Shown here in pieces: positions 22,961-34,397 of a stretch of 64,000 bases of DNA. How positions within the stretch are numbered: position 1 is the first letter of the stretch; each line of letters opens with the position of its first letter. Made by a program: the position numbers and the translations under genes. Origin of the DNA: Tilletiopsis washingtonensis (lineage: Eukaryota > Basidiomycota > Exobasidiomycetes > Entylomatales); assembly GCF_003144115.1 (NCBI RefSeq), contig NW_020312000.1:93921-157920 (forward strand), given 5' to 3'. The notes beneath the pieces were generated by a model. It did not search any database and was not told where the DNA came from. It saw nothing but the letters and a program-made list of their open reading frames with translations.

Positions 22961-25900
22961 ATGGACGTGAGTGTGCCGCGTCAGCTCCTCTGCGCTCGTG
23001 CCACGCTGATCCCTCTCGCGCTCGACAGGGCATTCTTGACTTCAGTCGAGACCTCGACATCGGTCTGATGGACCGTGTCGTGGGTGCCATGTACACCTCC
23101 GTCGGCGCAGACGTGAGTGCACTGCTGCCGCTTGCCACCTCTTGCACGCACAGCGCAGCACTGACGCACGGCCCCTTCGCGATCTGCAGCAAAGGACGGC
23201 GCAGCAGGTGCTGGCGCAGTTCCAGGAGCACCCAGAGGCGTGGCAGCGCGTGCCCGCCATTCTGCAGCAGAGCTCCAGCGCACAGACCAAGGTGAGTGGC
23301 AGCGGCCGAGCAAGGTCCCGCGAGCGAGGCAGCACGCGCGCAGGCGCAGCAACCCGACCCGCTGTGCCCTACAAAGCGTGGTCGGGCTCAGCTAGCCCAA
23401 AGCGCACCGACGGCTTGATGTTGCCCTCAGTGCCTCTCAGCGAGCGCTGCGCTGACTGCCGCTGTCTGCAGTACATTGCGCTGCAGATCCTCGACAAGCT
23501 CATCACGACGCGCTGGAAGGTGCTGCCCGTCGACCAGCAGCAGGGCATCCGCAACTTCATCGTCGAGACGATCATCAGCGTCTCGTCCGACGAGGCGGCG
23601 CTGCGCACGCAGAAGACGTACATCAACAAGCTCGATGTGACGCTCGTGCAGGTGCGTGCAGCAGTAGGCTGATGGCTGCCGGCGCCTCGTGCTGACAGCC
23701 CGCTGCAGATCCTGAAGCAGGAGTGGCCGCACCGCTGGCCGACGTTCATCAGCGACATTGTCTCGTCGTCGCGCACCTCGCTCTCCATCTGCGAGAACAA
23801 CATGGCGATTCTGCGCCTGCTCTCCGAGGAGATCTTCGACTACTCGGCCGAGGCCATGACGCAGGCCAAGACGAAGAACCTGAAGAACCAGATCTGCGGC
23901 GAGTTTGCCGATGTGTTCCAGCTCTGCATCGAGGTGCTGGAGAAGGCACAGAAGCCCAGCCTCATCAAGGCCACGCTCGAGACGATGCTGCGCTTCCTGA
24001 ACTGGATCCCGCTGGGCTACATCTTCGAGACGAGCGTGATTGACCACCTCATCGGGCGGGTGAGTAGCGTGGCGAGTGTGGCGAGGGAAGGGCAAAGGTC
24101 GGAGAATATGTGACGGGACGGGCAGAGCTGTGTCGCGCATGCTCTGCGCGCTGGGTGCTCATGGGCTGCCGCCGAGCTCGCGCAACAGGCAGGTCCGGGC
24201 TGGCAAAGCTCCCGCTGCCGCAGACGTTTCGGCCCACGCTGACGCCCTGCCGCCAGTTCCTCGAGGTGCCCGAGTTCCGCAACGTGACGCTCAAGTGCCT
24301 GTCGGAGATTGCGGGCCTGAACGTCGGGCCCGAGTACGACGCCAAGTTCGTCGTGCTCTTCAACATGGTCATGACGGCGGTGAACCGCATGGTGCCGCCG
24401 AGCACGAGTGAGTGGGCGCGCTGCACTTGGTGCGGTCAGGGCTGACGCGGGCGCTGCCAGACATCGCTGCCGCGTACGAGTCGTCGTCGGACTCGGACCA
24501 GGAGCTGGTGCTCAACCTGGCGCTCTTCCTCTGCAACTTCTTGCAGGCGCACCTCAAGCTCGTCGAGCACACCGAGCACCGCGACGTGCTGCTGAACGCC
24601 CACCTCTACCTCATCAAGGTGTCGCAGGTGCCGGAGCGGGAAGTGTTCAAGATCTGCTTGGAGTACTGGAGCAAGCTGGTGGCCGAGGTGAGTCTGCTGC
24701 GTGCGAACGTGCGATTCGCTGCATGCTGATGCGGTGGTGTGTGTCCCAGCTGTACGAGGAGATCCAGCAGCTGCCGATGCCAGAGATGAACCCGTTGCTC
24801 GGTCTCAACCTCGGCAACGGCGCAGGGCAAGGCGCAAACGCGATGAACCTGCGCAAGCACACGTACGCCGACATCCTCAGCAACCTGCGTCTCGTCATGA
24901 TCGAGCGCATGGTCAAGCCCGAGGAGGTGCTGATCGTGGAGAACGACGAGGGCGAGATTGTGCGCGAGTTCATGAAGGAGAGCGACACCATCGTGCTGTA
25001 CAAGTCGATGCGCGAGGTGCTCGTGTACCTCACGCACCTCGACGTCGCCGACACGGAGACGATCATGACGGAGAAGCTCTCAAAACAGGTCGACGGCAGC
25101 GAGTGGAGCTGGGCGAACCTGAACACGCTGTGCTGGGCGATTGGCAGCATCTCGGGTGCTATGAGTGAGTGCTGCTGTGGCTGTGCCATGCGCGCAAAGG
25201 CGGCTGACAGCTATCTCCAGGCGAGGAGACGGAGAAGCGCTTCCTGGTCACCGTCATCAAGGATCTGCTGGGCCTGTGCGAGATGAAGCGCGGCAAGGAC
25301 AACAAGGCGGTCGTGGCGAGCAACATCATGTACATCGTCGGCCAGTACCCGCGCTTCCTCAAGGCGCACTGGAAGTTCCTCAAGACGGTCGTCAACAAGA
25401 ATTTCGAGTTCATGCACGAGACCCACGAGGGTGAGTGGAGACAGCGTGCGTCCGAGCACGCAGCTACTGACCCGACTCGCTCCACAGGCGTGCAAGACAT
25501 GGCATGCGACACCTTCATCAAGATTGCACAAAAGTGCCGGCGACACTTTGTCATGCAGCAGTCGGGCGAGCAGGAGCCCTTCATCGACGAGATCCTGCGC
25601 ACGCTGCACCGCATCACCGTCGACCTGTCGCCGCTGCAGGTGCACACGTTCTACGAGGCCATCGGCTACATGATCGCCGCGCAGCCCAACAAGCCGACGC
25701 AGGAGCGCCTCATCGCCAAGCTCATGGAGCTGCCGAACAACGCGTGGGACTCGCTCATGGCGCAGGCACACAGCAACGTCGACGTGCTCGGCAACCCGGA
25801 GAACATCAAGATTCTCTCCAACGTGCTCAAGACGAACGTCTCGGCGTGCTCCTCTGTCGGCACCTTCTTCCTGCCGCAGATCGGCCGCATCTACCTCGAC

Positions 25901-27212
25901 ATGCTGGCGCTGTACCGCAGCGTGAGCGGCGTCATCAGCGCCAAGGTCGACTCCGACGGCCTCGTGGCGACCAAGACGCCGCTGGTGCGCGGCCTGCGCA
26001 CCATCAAAAAGGACATTCTGCGTCTCGTCGAGACGTACGTCAAGCGCGCCGAGGACCTGGAGCAGGTCAACTCGAACCTCATCCCATCGCTCCTCGACGC
26101 CATCCTCAGCGACTACCACAACAACGTGCCTGCCGCGCGCGACGCCGAGGTGCTCAACGTCGTCGCCACGATCACGGGCCGTCTCGGCTCGCTGCTGACC
26201 GACAAGGTGCCGCCGATTCTCGACGCCGTGTTTGGTGAGTCGCTGCGCACGAGCCGCATCTGCTGCACCCGCTGACCACAAGCGCAGAGCCGACACTGTC
26301 GATGATCAACCGGGACTTCGCCGAGTACCCGGAGCACCGCGTGGGCTTCTTCAAGCTGCTGCGCGCCATCAACTTCAACTGCTTCCCGGCACTGCTCTCG
26401 CTCGAGCCGGCCAAGTTCAAGCTCTTCGTCGACGCGCTCGTGTGGGCCTTCAAGCACGCACAGCGCGACGTGGCCGAGCAGGGCCTTAGCACGGCACTCG
26501 AGCTGCTCGGCAATATCTCGACGCAGGAGCCGAGCGTCAGCGGCGGCTTCTACCAGCAGTACCTGCTCGCCATCATCCAGGGTGAGTAGCGCCTGCTCCG
26601 CTGCATCATCGCCTCGCTGACCCCATCACATCAGATGTCTTCTTTGTCCTCACCGACTCGGACCACAAGGCCGGCTTCAAGACGCAGTGCGCGCTGCTCG
26701 CACGCATCTTTGAGCTCGTCGAGAGCGGCAAGGTGCAGGCGCCGCTGGCCGAGGGCATCTCGGACAACCGCGCGTACATCCGGCAATTCTGCGCCAACCT
26801 GTCAGTCGTGCGGAGCGCTGCGACGTGTACGCCTGAGACTGACACGCTCTCCTTGTCGCAGGCTGAAGAACGCCTTCCCGCACGTCGAGACGGCCTACCT
26901 CGAGGCCTTTGTCAACGGCCTGGCGCAGGACGCGCAGGACCTGACGGCGTACCGCAACCGCATCCGCGACCTGCTCGTCGTGTCGAAGGAGCTCTCCGCC
27001 GGCGAGGGCGCGGCCGAGGAGCTCTTTGCCGCCGAGGACCAGGAGGAGAAGCGGCGCGCGGCCGCCGCGGCAGACGAGCGCCGCGCGGCGGCAGTGCCGG
27101 GCATGCTGAAGCCCAGCATGGTCAAGGTGAGCAGCGAGCAGACACGGTTGCACTGGCGAGCAGGCTGCTGACATCGCCGCCTCACTCGCAGGACGAGGAC
27201 GAGGAGCTGTGA
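22961..27212 (+). CDS. XPO1: Exportin-1 (CRM1), nuclear export receptor
   Basis: Exons: 22961-22966, 23029-23112, 23190-23291, 23472-23651, 23709-24059, 24257-24407, 24461-24687, 24750-25164, 25221-25430, 25488-26234, 26288-26581, 26635-26800, 26862-27126, 27192-27212 (1072 aa; human is 1071). A HEAT-repeat karyopherin that carries leucine-rich NES cargo out of the nucleus with Ran-GTP. The importin-beta N-terminal region ([14 protein letters not shown]), the Xpo1 box ([18 protein letters not shown]) and the CRM1 C-terminal helices are all evident. The NES-groove motif [18 protein letters not shown] carries Cys525, the equivalent of human Cys528. The C-terminus is acidic (DEDEEL). The first exon is ATGGAC only. 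The gene is 14-exonic, the most intron-rich on this strand. The acceptor at 24256 was chosen because it restores [16 protein letters not shown]. Confidence 0.97.
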
Positions 27213-27556
27213 CTCATTCACGAACTGCTGTACTGAGCACGACGCTGCGATGCTGGCGCCGTGCTGCCCGCCTGCCGCGCATTGCACGGGGCGGGCGCCT
27301 TCACCCTCACACTCCTCTCTGTGATGCCCCCACTCTCTGTTCCCCCACTCTACCCTCTACGGTGATAATCGACACGCTGTTGCAGTCCAGCGGATGCGCC
27401 GGCTGATGGCGGGCAGGCAGCGTTGCTCCACCTGCGAGGTTCGCACGCTCCCGCACGAGAGAAGCCGCGGATTTTGGCCTTCACCCGCTTCGCTTCGAGG
27501 CCGCCCTCCTGCCTCACCTCCACCAGCATCGTCCTCTCTCGTTCTTCGTTTGCGCC
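27213..27556. other. Intergenic region between XPO1 and GPN1
   Basis: About 340 bp. It contains the 3' end of XPO1, and from about 27295 a C/T-rich stretch that leads into the GPN1 start. The sequence gataatcgaca near 27362 is one of few AT-richer spots and might mark the promoter. Nothing else seen. Confidence 0.4.
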
Positions 27557-29043
27557 ATGGCCGCCGTCCTGCCGCCGCCGCCGCGCGCCACCTCTGTGCT
27601 CGTCATCGGCATGGCCGGCTCGGGCAAGAGCACCTTTGCCGCTGCCCTTGCCCGCACGCGGCAGCGCGACGCCCTCGACGCCGCACAGAGCTCGGCACAG
27701 GGCTCGGCAGACGCCGCCGCTGCCGCTGCTGCAGCAGCAACGCCGGACACACGGCCGACGCCCGCATACCTCGTCAACCTCGACCCGGCAGTCACGACGC
27801 TCGGCTACGAGCCAAACGTCGACATCCGCGACACGGTCGACTACCGCCGCGTCATGGAAGAGTGAATGGGTGCCCCGCGCCGGCGGCACAGACGGGAGCG
27901 CTAACGCTGCTGCGTGCAGGTACAACCTTGGCCCGAACGGCGGCATCCTCACCGCGCTCAATCTCTTCACCACGAAGTTCGACCAGGTGCTGGGCATCCT
28001 CGAGAAGCGCGCCACGGACTGCCAGTGCGTGTGCTGTCTGGAGCACGGGCGCGTGCAGCTGAGCAAGGTAGCTGATCGCTTCGCTCGCGCAGAGAGATCA
28101 TCCTGGACACGCCGGGCCAGATCGAGATCTTCACCTGGTCCGCCTCTGGCTCCATCATCACTGATGCGCTCGCCAGCGCCATGCCGACGTGCGTCGCCTA
28201 CGTCATCGACACGCCACGCACGACGGCGCCGGCGACGTTCATGAGCAACATGCTCTATGCGTGCAGCATCATGTACAAGACGCGCCTACCATTCATCCTC
28301 GTCTTCAACAAGACCGACGTGCAGTCGTCGGACTTTGCGCTCGAGTGGATGAAGGACTTTGAGGCCTTCCAGGCGGCACTGGCGGGCGGCAACGCGACGG
28401 AGCCGAGCGACGTGGGTGCGCACCCTTCTGTGGCCGCAGCGACACGAGCGGCGCAGCGTGGCGAGGACCAGGGGTACATCAACAGCTTGATGAACTCGAT
28501 GGCGCTGGTGCTCGACGAGTTCTACAACAACCTGCGGGTGAGTGGCGCGGCGTGAGAGCGCTTCAAGTGCAGCGGGCTTATACGAGGCGCAGGCGGTGTC
28601 CGTCTCGTCGACGACAGGCGACGGCATTCCTGCCTTCTTCTCTGCCGTGCAGGAGGCGCGGCAAGAGTACCTCGAAGACTACCGGCCCGAGCTGGAGCGC
28701 GTCAAGCGCGAGCGCGACGAGAAGCGCGAGCGCAAGAAGGGCGAGGAGGTGGCGCGTCTCATGCGCGACATGGCCATGGGCGAGCAGGCTGGTGCAAAGG
28801 AGGACGGCGCCGAGGAGGAGAAGATCATCGACCGGTATGAGGGTGACGGAGAGATCATCGAGCCGGTGAGTGAGCGCGGCATGCGGCAAGCAGAGCAAGG
28901 CTGAGCGATTGCGGGCGCAGGATGCAGACGAAGAGATGGGCACGCGCGACCCAGACGTCCCGGGCACCAATCAACGCAACACCCATGCTCTGCCACGTTC
29001 GTCCGGCTGGGACGATGGAGCACAGTGGCCACGACCCGCATGA
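27557..29043 (+). CDS. GPN1: GPN-loop GTPase 1 (Npa3/XAB1)
   Basis: Exons 27557-27861, 27920-28024, 28093-28537, 28593-28865, 28921-29043 (416 aa). A cytoplasmic-nuclear GTPase needed to assemble and import RNA polymerase II. Seen directly: P-loop GMAGSGKST (about residues 18-26), the [11 protein letters not shown] switch region, the family-defining GPN motif in [26 protein letters not shown] (G3), the long conserved stretch [19 protein letters not shown] and FNKTDV (G4). The C-terminal 120 residues are charged coiled-coil and acidic tail, as in other GPN1 proteins. An Ala-rich insertion (11 consecutive Ala or nearly so) follows the P-loop and is not typical. The donor at 27862 is gtgaat, a weaker form than the usual gtgagt. 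Confidence 0.95.
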
Positions 29044-29187
29044 GGGCAATGCAATCACTGTCACGCAGCTCGCAGAAGTGCATTATGCGAGAAGGCACTC
29101 AGTAGCCGCGCCCAGCGTTCTCTCTGAAGCCGCCGGTGCTGCAGGACGGCGTCAGCTGCAAGGTCGCTAGCGCTGGGAGTGCAGATC

Positions 29188-32100
29188 TCACGAAAGCGAT
29201 GGTGGCAGATCCTCGAGGCGCGTGCCGAAGGCCGATGGCGTCGCGCCCATGGTGAGCACCAGCTCTCCGCCCTCGACGAACTGCGAGCACGCCTGTGTCA
29301 GCGACGCGCAAGCGACCTGTCCTGCGCAGCGCGCTCACGAAAGCGTTGTGCTCGAGCCAATTTTTGGTGTAAGGCTCGCCGTTCAGCGTCGCCGACACGA
29401 TGTACTGCGCAGACACGCTTGTCAGCCATCAGCCGAGATCAGGCACGCTCGGAAGCCGCTCGCCTTGTTCTTCTTCGCGCCGTCCCAGTTGAGTGCTTTC
29501 ACGGTGGCGACCTTGCCGGAGACACCAGACGTGATCTAGCCGCAGCGTCAGTCCTGCGAAATGTGGGCCGCGGTGGCGCGACGCACTGAGTACTCGGGGA
29601 ACAGCGGCGTCGACAGCAAGTACACAGACGTGCCGGCGACCGGGTAGATGCCCAGCGAGGTGAACACGGCGTACGCGGCCGTGGCGCCCGAGTCGTCGTT
29701 GCCAGGGATGCCGCCGGCCGTCTACAGAGGCAAGTGTGAGCCAGCAAGGCCCTGAGTCGCAGCTCAAGTGCCACCTCACGGTGTTGAAGAAGGTGCGGTA
29801 GGTCTTCAGTGCGCGGTCCACTGTGTGCGGATAGCCGCCGACGGCATAGCTGTACAAGAAGTTCGGCAGGAAGCCCTGCTCGCTGATGCACGATCACCGA
29901 GCGTCAGCTCGATAGCCAGTCGCGAGGCACAGCGCCACTCACTCTCCGATGTCCAGGTACTCGCGGTCCCAGCCATGGTCGAGTCGCTTGATGAACGTCT
30001 CGGCGCCGCCCATCAGGTCGACGATCGTGGCCATGTCGTTGGCGGCGAGGAATGAGTCTGCAGCGGGAGAGATCAGCCTCGTGATCCAGCACGGCCCAAG
30101 GTTGCACGCACACTCCCAGCTCGAGGCCTCGTAGAACTGCGGCACGATGTCATACGGAAGCAGGTAGCACTGGCCGAACTCTGCGCATGCTCGTGTCAGT
30201 CAGTCGGAGTCAGCAGCAAGACACGAGCCGAGTCGACACACCAAAGGCCGGCGAGCACTTGCGCGGATCCTCGGAGTCTTTGCCAATCGACCACGATCCT
30301 GCTCACCCCATGTCAGTGAACCACGCAGCACTCGTCTGCCGCCGGTCTCACCGTTCTCATAGCGCGAGTCGAGGAAGCCGCTGAAGCCGTCAGACATCAC
30401 ATTGGCGTTCCACAGGTTGCGAAAGTCGAGTGAGCGCGCTGCAAAGTCCTTGTACGTGTCCATCTGGCCCACTCCAGCGGCAACAAGCGCAATCGAGAAG
30501 TCGTTGTAGCTGTGCTCGAGCGTGCGACTGACGCTGCGGCCACCGAGGACAGTGGGCCCATCGGGCAGATCGCCTCCGCCGTCTCGCGGCTGCAGAAGTG
30601 GTCAGCGCAACGAGCAGTGGCAGCTCGCATGTGAACAGCTCACGATGTAGCCGAGCCTCTTGCGCGCCTCGATGCCGCCGCGTCCCTCTAAGCCCCAGTC
30701 CGGCGGGCTGACTTCGGCATTCTTGCGCATCGCCTCCAACACTTCGGCCCAGTCGATGCGTGCGTCGCGGATGCCCTTGACATAGGAGTCGGCCAGCATC
30801 GAGTCGGCATTGCTGCCGCCCTGGGACTTGCCTTTGCACTTGCTCATACGGCAGTCGGGCAGCTGTCGAGGGGAAGAAAGTGAGAACGGACTGCAGGTGA
30901 CTGCACTGAGTCACGTACGAAGCCTTCGTGGCGATAGATGTCCATGAGAGAGCGCACGACGTCCGTCTGGAGCGGCCTGCAGAAGTATCAATGAGCAGAG
31001 CCGAGGCTGAGCTTGGCCGGTGCACGCACGTATTCAGCAGCGTGTAGAGGGGATGCACCACGCGGAACGAGTCCCAGAGACAGTAGTACGAGTCAAACAC
31101 CGGCTCGCTGGTTTCCCAGAGAGGCCAGTCGCCGGTAACGTTGGTCGGGCTGATGTACGTGCGCGCGAGGCTCGAGTAGAAGAGCTTCAGTTGGTCGTGC
31201 GTGACGCCCGTCACGTTTGTCCGGAATGTCGAGCTGAGGATGGCGTTCCACTCGTCTCGAGCAGCGGATCGGACGGCGTCGAAGTCAGCGCGGGCGGAGA
31301 CGTTCGGAATCTCGGCCTCAGCAAAGTCGCAGGCCTGTGCGTACCTCGGAATGTCAGCGCTATCCACCTGTACATGCTGCTGCCCTCACCTTCTCGACAC
31401 TGGTCCATGACACGCCGATGCGGAGCCAGGTTTGATGCGCGCTTGACCGCAGCGCGTGCTCATCGAGCTTCAGGACGACGCCGGCCTCGCTATAGATCGC
31501 TGGCAGGTGCTGTCAGTCTCGCGCAGCCCTGCCTGCGAAGTCTCGCCGAACTGACGCGGGTTTTTCAGGCTCGACTCGTGGCGGATCGTTCCGTTTACAA
31601 AGGTCACAGTGTCAAGCACACCCGGCGTCGTCTGTGTTGCGCTGTCAGTGACAGACTGTTGGAGCACAAGACCGGCAGACTGACAGCGCAGAAGTGGACC
31701 GTATACGGCGTGTCTTGCGGCCCGAACGACGGCAAGTAGGAGCCCCAGCCCTTTATTGTCGTGAGACTACTTCCATCGTCAACCGTCTCTGTAGAGATAT
31801 CGACAGCACCACTACCCGTGTAGGAATGCGCCAGGTCGTTGGTCAGGTCGAAGAGAATGACCGGGCTAGCTTTCTGTTTGCTTGCGAGCGCGTACTGGGC
31901 GGTACGGCCAGCTGCTCCAGCAAAGCGCTCCGCCTGTTCGCCTGGCTCGGCAAAGGTGAACCAGTGCAGCGCAGTGTGAGCCGTCGTCGTTACCTCTGCC
32001 TCGATGTCGCCGTCGAGCGAGACGGCAAAGTAGCCGGGCTCGGCGCGCGCCGGGCGAGTCTGGTTGAGGGCGCGCTTCGTCTCTCGCGTGTGGCAGCCGC

Positions 32101-32563
32101 CGTGCTTCGGCTCGACGCCAAAGTTGCAGCGGCTTGGTAGCAGCTTGAACTGGCCTGTAGGCGGATGGGTGAGTCAGAAGCGCACAATGGCCGTCTGTTC
32201 ACAGCTCGATGCTCGCCGAGACTGGGACTGCCGCCAGTGCCGTCGTCGTGCAGCTGCGAGATGCCGAGCACGGCCGAGCCGTCCGAAACGTAGCCGCCCT
32301 GGTTGTCGCCGCCGGCCGTGTCGGCGACAGCCTTGACGCTGCCACCAGGCAGGCCGGCGCCAGCGACTGCAGGCATCGAGGCGCAGGGCAGCGTGAGTGC
32401 AGCACGGAGAAGCGCACGCCGGCACACACTGACAGACGTGGCCGCCGTTGAGCGTGCCGATGAGCGGGTCGACGAAGCGTGCTGGATCGTGCAGTGCGTG
32501 GGCAGCGTGTGCGCCGAGCAGCAGCAGCGTCCAAGTCGCGGCTGCGGCGGGAGCGGGCGGCAT
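29188..32563 (-). CDS. Secreted GH92 alpha-mannosidase
   Basis: Complement exons: 32563-32434, 32366-32203, 32149-31685, 31631-31556, 31499-31390, 31334-31030, 30976-30919, 30862-30644, 30589-30352, 30298-30242, 30180-30112, 30057-29943, 29882-29780, 29721-29587, 29535-29464, 29404-29339, 29280-29188 (824 aa, usual for GH92). It trims alpha-mannose residues from glycans in the medium or wall. Residues 1 to about 22 are a signal peptide (PPAPAAAATWTLLLLGAHAA). N-terminal beta-sandwich: FVDPLIGTLNGGHVFAGA and LHDDGTGGSPSLG. The (alpha/alpha)6 catalytic part contains FLPDCRMSKCKGKSQGGSNAD, EGRGGI, SYNDFSIALVA and GGIPGNDDSGA, which carries the conserved Asp pair. Donor gtcagt occurs three times; the intron at 29463-29405 appears to be GC-AG. 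The junction between exons 2 and 3 (gtgaac donor) is the least certain. Confidence 0.9.
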
Positions 32564-33244
32564 GCTTGCGGGCCGGCGTGGGGCGTGTGTGGAGAGGCAA
32601 GGCGCCCTCCAGGACGCGTGGTCCGAGCGCCAGCAGACGCGGCACAGGGGCGCCCGCCGCGCGCTGTGTGCCTGACGCACCTTGCAGCGCCGCAGATAGC
32701 ACCTTCTCGGCTAGCAGCTCCTCCTCACAGCCGCTCAGCACAAGAATGCCTCGATCTTCGTGCACAGGGCGACGCAGTAGGGCCCAGGACTCAGCAAGGT
32801 CTACGCTGGATAGAGCGCTCAGAGCAAGTCTTCGGCAGTGGAGACGCCATTCGGCTGAGGCCTCAAAAGACGTGTGCAGCACTCAGTAGCTTGCTTCTCT
32901 TGAGCAGCGCTGTAGAACCCTGCACCCTCAACGCCGCTTCTGTGCACTCAAGAGGTCGCTTCCAGTCACTTTCTAGATTATGCAGGCGAAGTAAAAGGGA
33001 TAGAGGCGCTGTAGCCTGTCAAGAGGAGCGCTCGAAGCATGGCCGAGCTTCTCGGCGCGCGTGGCGCGCTGCTCTCACGGCAGCGGCACGGCAGCGTAGA
33101 CGCGGCGGCGCGCAGCGCGCGGCAGGCTTGGCGCAGAGGGCGCGGCGCCTAGACGCAGCCTCAACACGCGCCGCATCCACAGCCTGACAAGTGAGCTGGC
33201 CGACGCGCACAGCTTGGCAGCGGGCCGAATCTCCAGGGCGGCGG

Positions 33245-33335
<91 letters not shown>

Positions 33336-33658
33336 GCACGAGTCAGACCACACACACGAGCAGGCGCGGCGCTCCACGGTGTCATTCAATGGGAGAAGAG
33401 CGTGTGACTGAGGGTAAAGTGCGGCAGGCGGGACAGCGCGCGCAGAAGAGGGTGCGGCAGAAGGGAGAGAGAGGGAGAAGACTGAATATGCAGGTGGGCG
33501 GACGTGGGAGAGGGTGAAGCGGGAAGCAGCGAGGGGCGTGTGCGTCGTGGAGGTGGCGCAGCGGCAGGCGGCAGGACATCATCATCATCGTCGTCGTCAT
33601 TGTTCAGGAGCAGAAGGCGAAGAGAGACGAGGCAGCGCGAGGCGCGACGCTGCGCCGC
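32564..33658. other. Intergenic region with CAG microsatellite
   Basis: About 1.1 kb upstream of the GH92 gene and downstream of the GPI-protein gene. The 32700-33000 part is less GC-rich and presumably holds the GH92 promoter. It also contains the (CAG)29 tract listed separately and purine-rich DNA after 33410. Frames through the repeat are homopolymeric and not believed. Confidence 0.5.
33246..33332 (+). repeat. (CAG)29 trinucleotide microsatellite
   Basis: An uninterrupted run of 29 CAG units (87 nt), intergenic. On + it could be read as Gln, Ser or Ala in the three frames and on - as Leu, Cys or Ala; no frame has credible flanking coding sequence. Confidence 0.95.
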
Positions 33659-34397
33659 TTAGGCGAGGGCGGCGACGAGCACGGCGACCATGCCGCCGAC
33701 GACGGCCGAGTAGCCGCGCAGCGAGGCAGCCGAGTCGGGGCGGCGCGTCGTAGTGGCGGCCGCGGCAGCGCTGCTCGACGAGCTCGACGAGCGCGACGAC
33801 TGCGAGCTGCTCGAGGCGGCCGAGCTGCAGCAGGAGCGAGCGGCGCGTCAGTGCCAGCAAGGGTGTGCGACAGGCAGGGCACCACTTACGAGCTGGAGGC
33901 AGCGCTGGTCGCGGACGACGACGAGGCGGACGAGGACGAGGCCGCGCTGCTCGACGACGAGGCGCCGCTGGAGCTCGACTGGCCGACGCTGTGAAGAGGA
34001 CGGGGCGTCAGCGTCGCGGGCAAGCAAGGCACGCAGGACAGCGGCACACGCACCAGCTGCTCGAGCTGCCGGCGACGACGGGGTTCGTGGTGCTGGAGTA
34101 CTGCGTGAAGCCCGTCGAGTCCGTCACGGCGATGGTGAACTGCGAGCCGACGGCCTGGTTGACGGTCCAGACCTGCGACGTGCTGCTCGTCTGGTCGAAC
34201 TGCACGACGGTGGTGCCCGAGGCGCCGGGCGTCGTGATGCGCGGGAAGTACGGCGCAGTGCCGCCGCTCCAGCTGAGGTTGATGGGCTGGCACTGCACGA
34301 AGGCCGGCGGCGTGGCGACGGTGAGGCCGCTCTGCGCGAGGGCGACGCCGGCGGCGACGAGGCCGGTGAGGGCCATGAGGGCGGAGGAGGCGTGCAT
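33659..34397 (-). CDS. GPI-anchored Ser-rich cell-wall protein (Kre9/Knh1-like N-domain)
   Basis: Complement exons 34397-34054, 33988-33890, 33824-33659 (202 aa). The signal peptide is HASSALMALTGLVAAGVALA. Residues about 25-115 form a small beta-sandwich of the fungal Ser-Thr-rich GPI-anchored family: a start such as TVATPPAFVQCQPINLSWSG, a VVQFDQT strand and a terminal YSSTTNPVVAGSS. A Ser/Ala tract of about 55 residues follows, then a hydrophobic tail (GYSAVVGGMVAVLVAALA) typical of a GPI-attachment signal. Expected at the plasma membrane or wall. The exon 2 to 3 join (donor gtaagt) keeps the Ser-rich frame. A TATA-like tcaaataca lies on the minus strand near 34504-34512. Confidence 0.85.

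Noticed and set aside
33019-33411. Open frames through the CAG tract (poly-Ala, poly-Ser, poly-Leu, poly-Cys)
   Set aside because: Frames are open only because of the repeat; flanking residues show no coding character on either strand.
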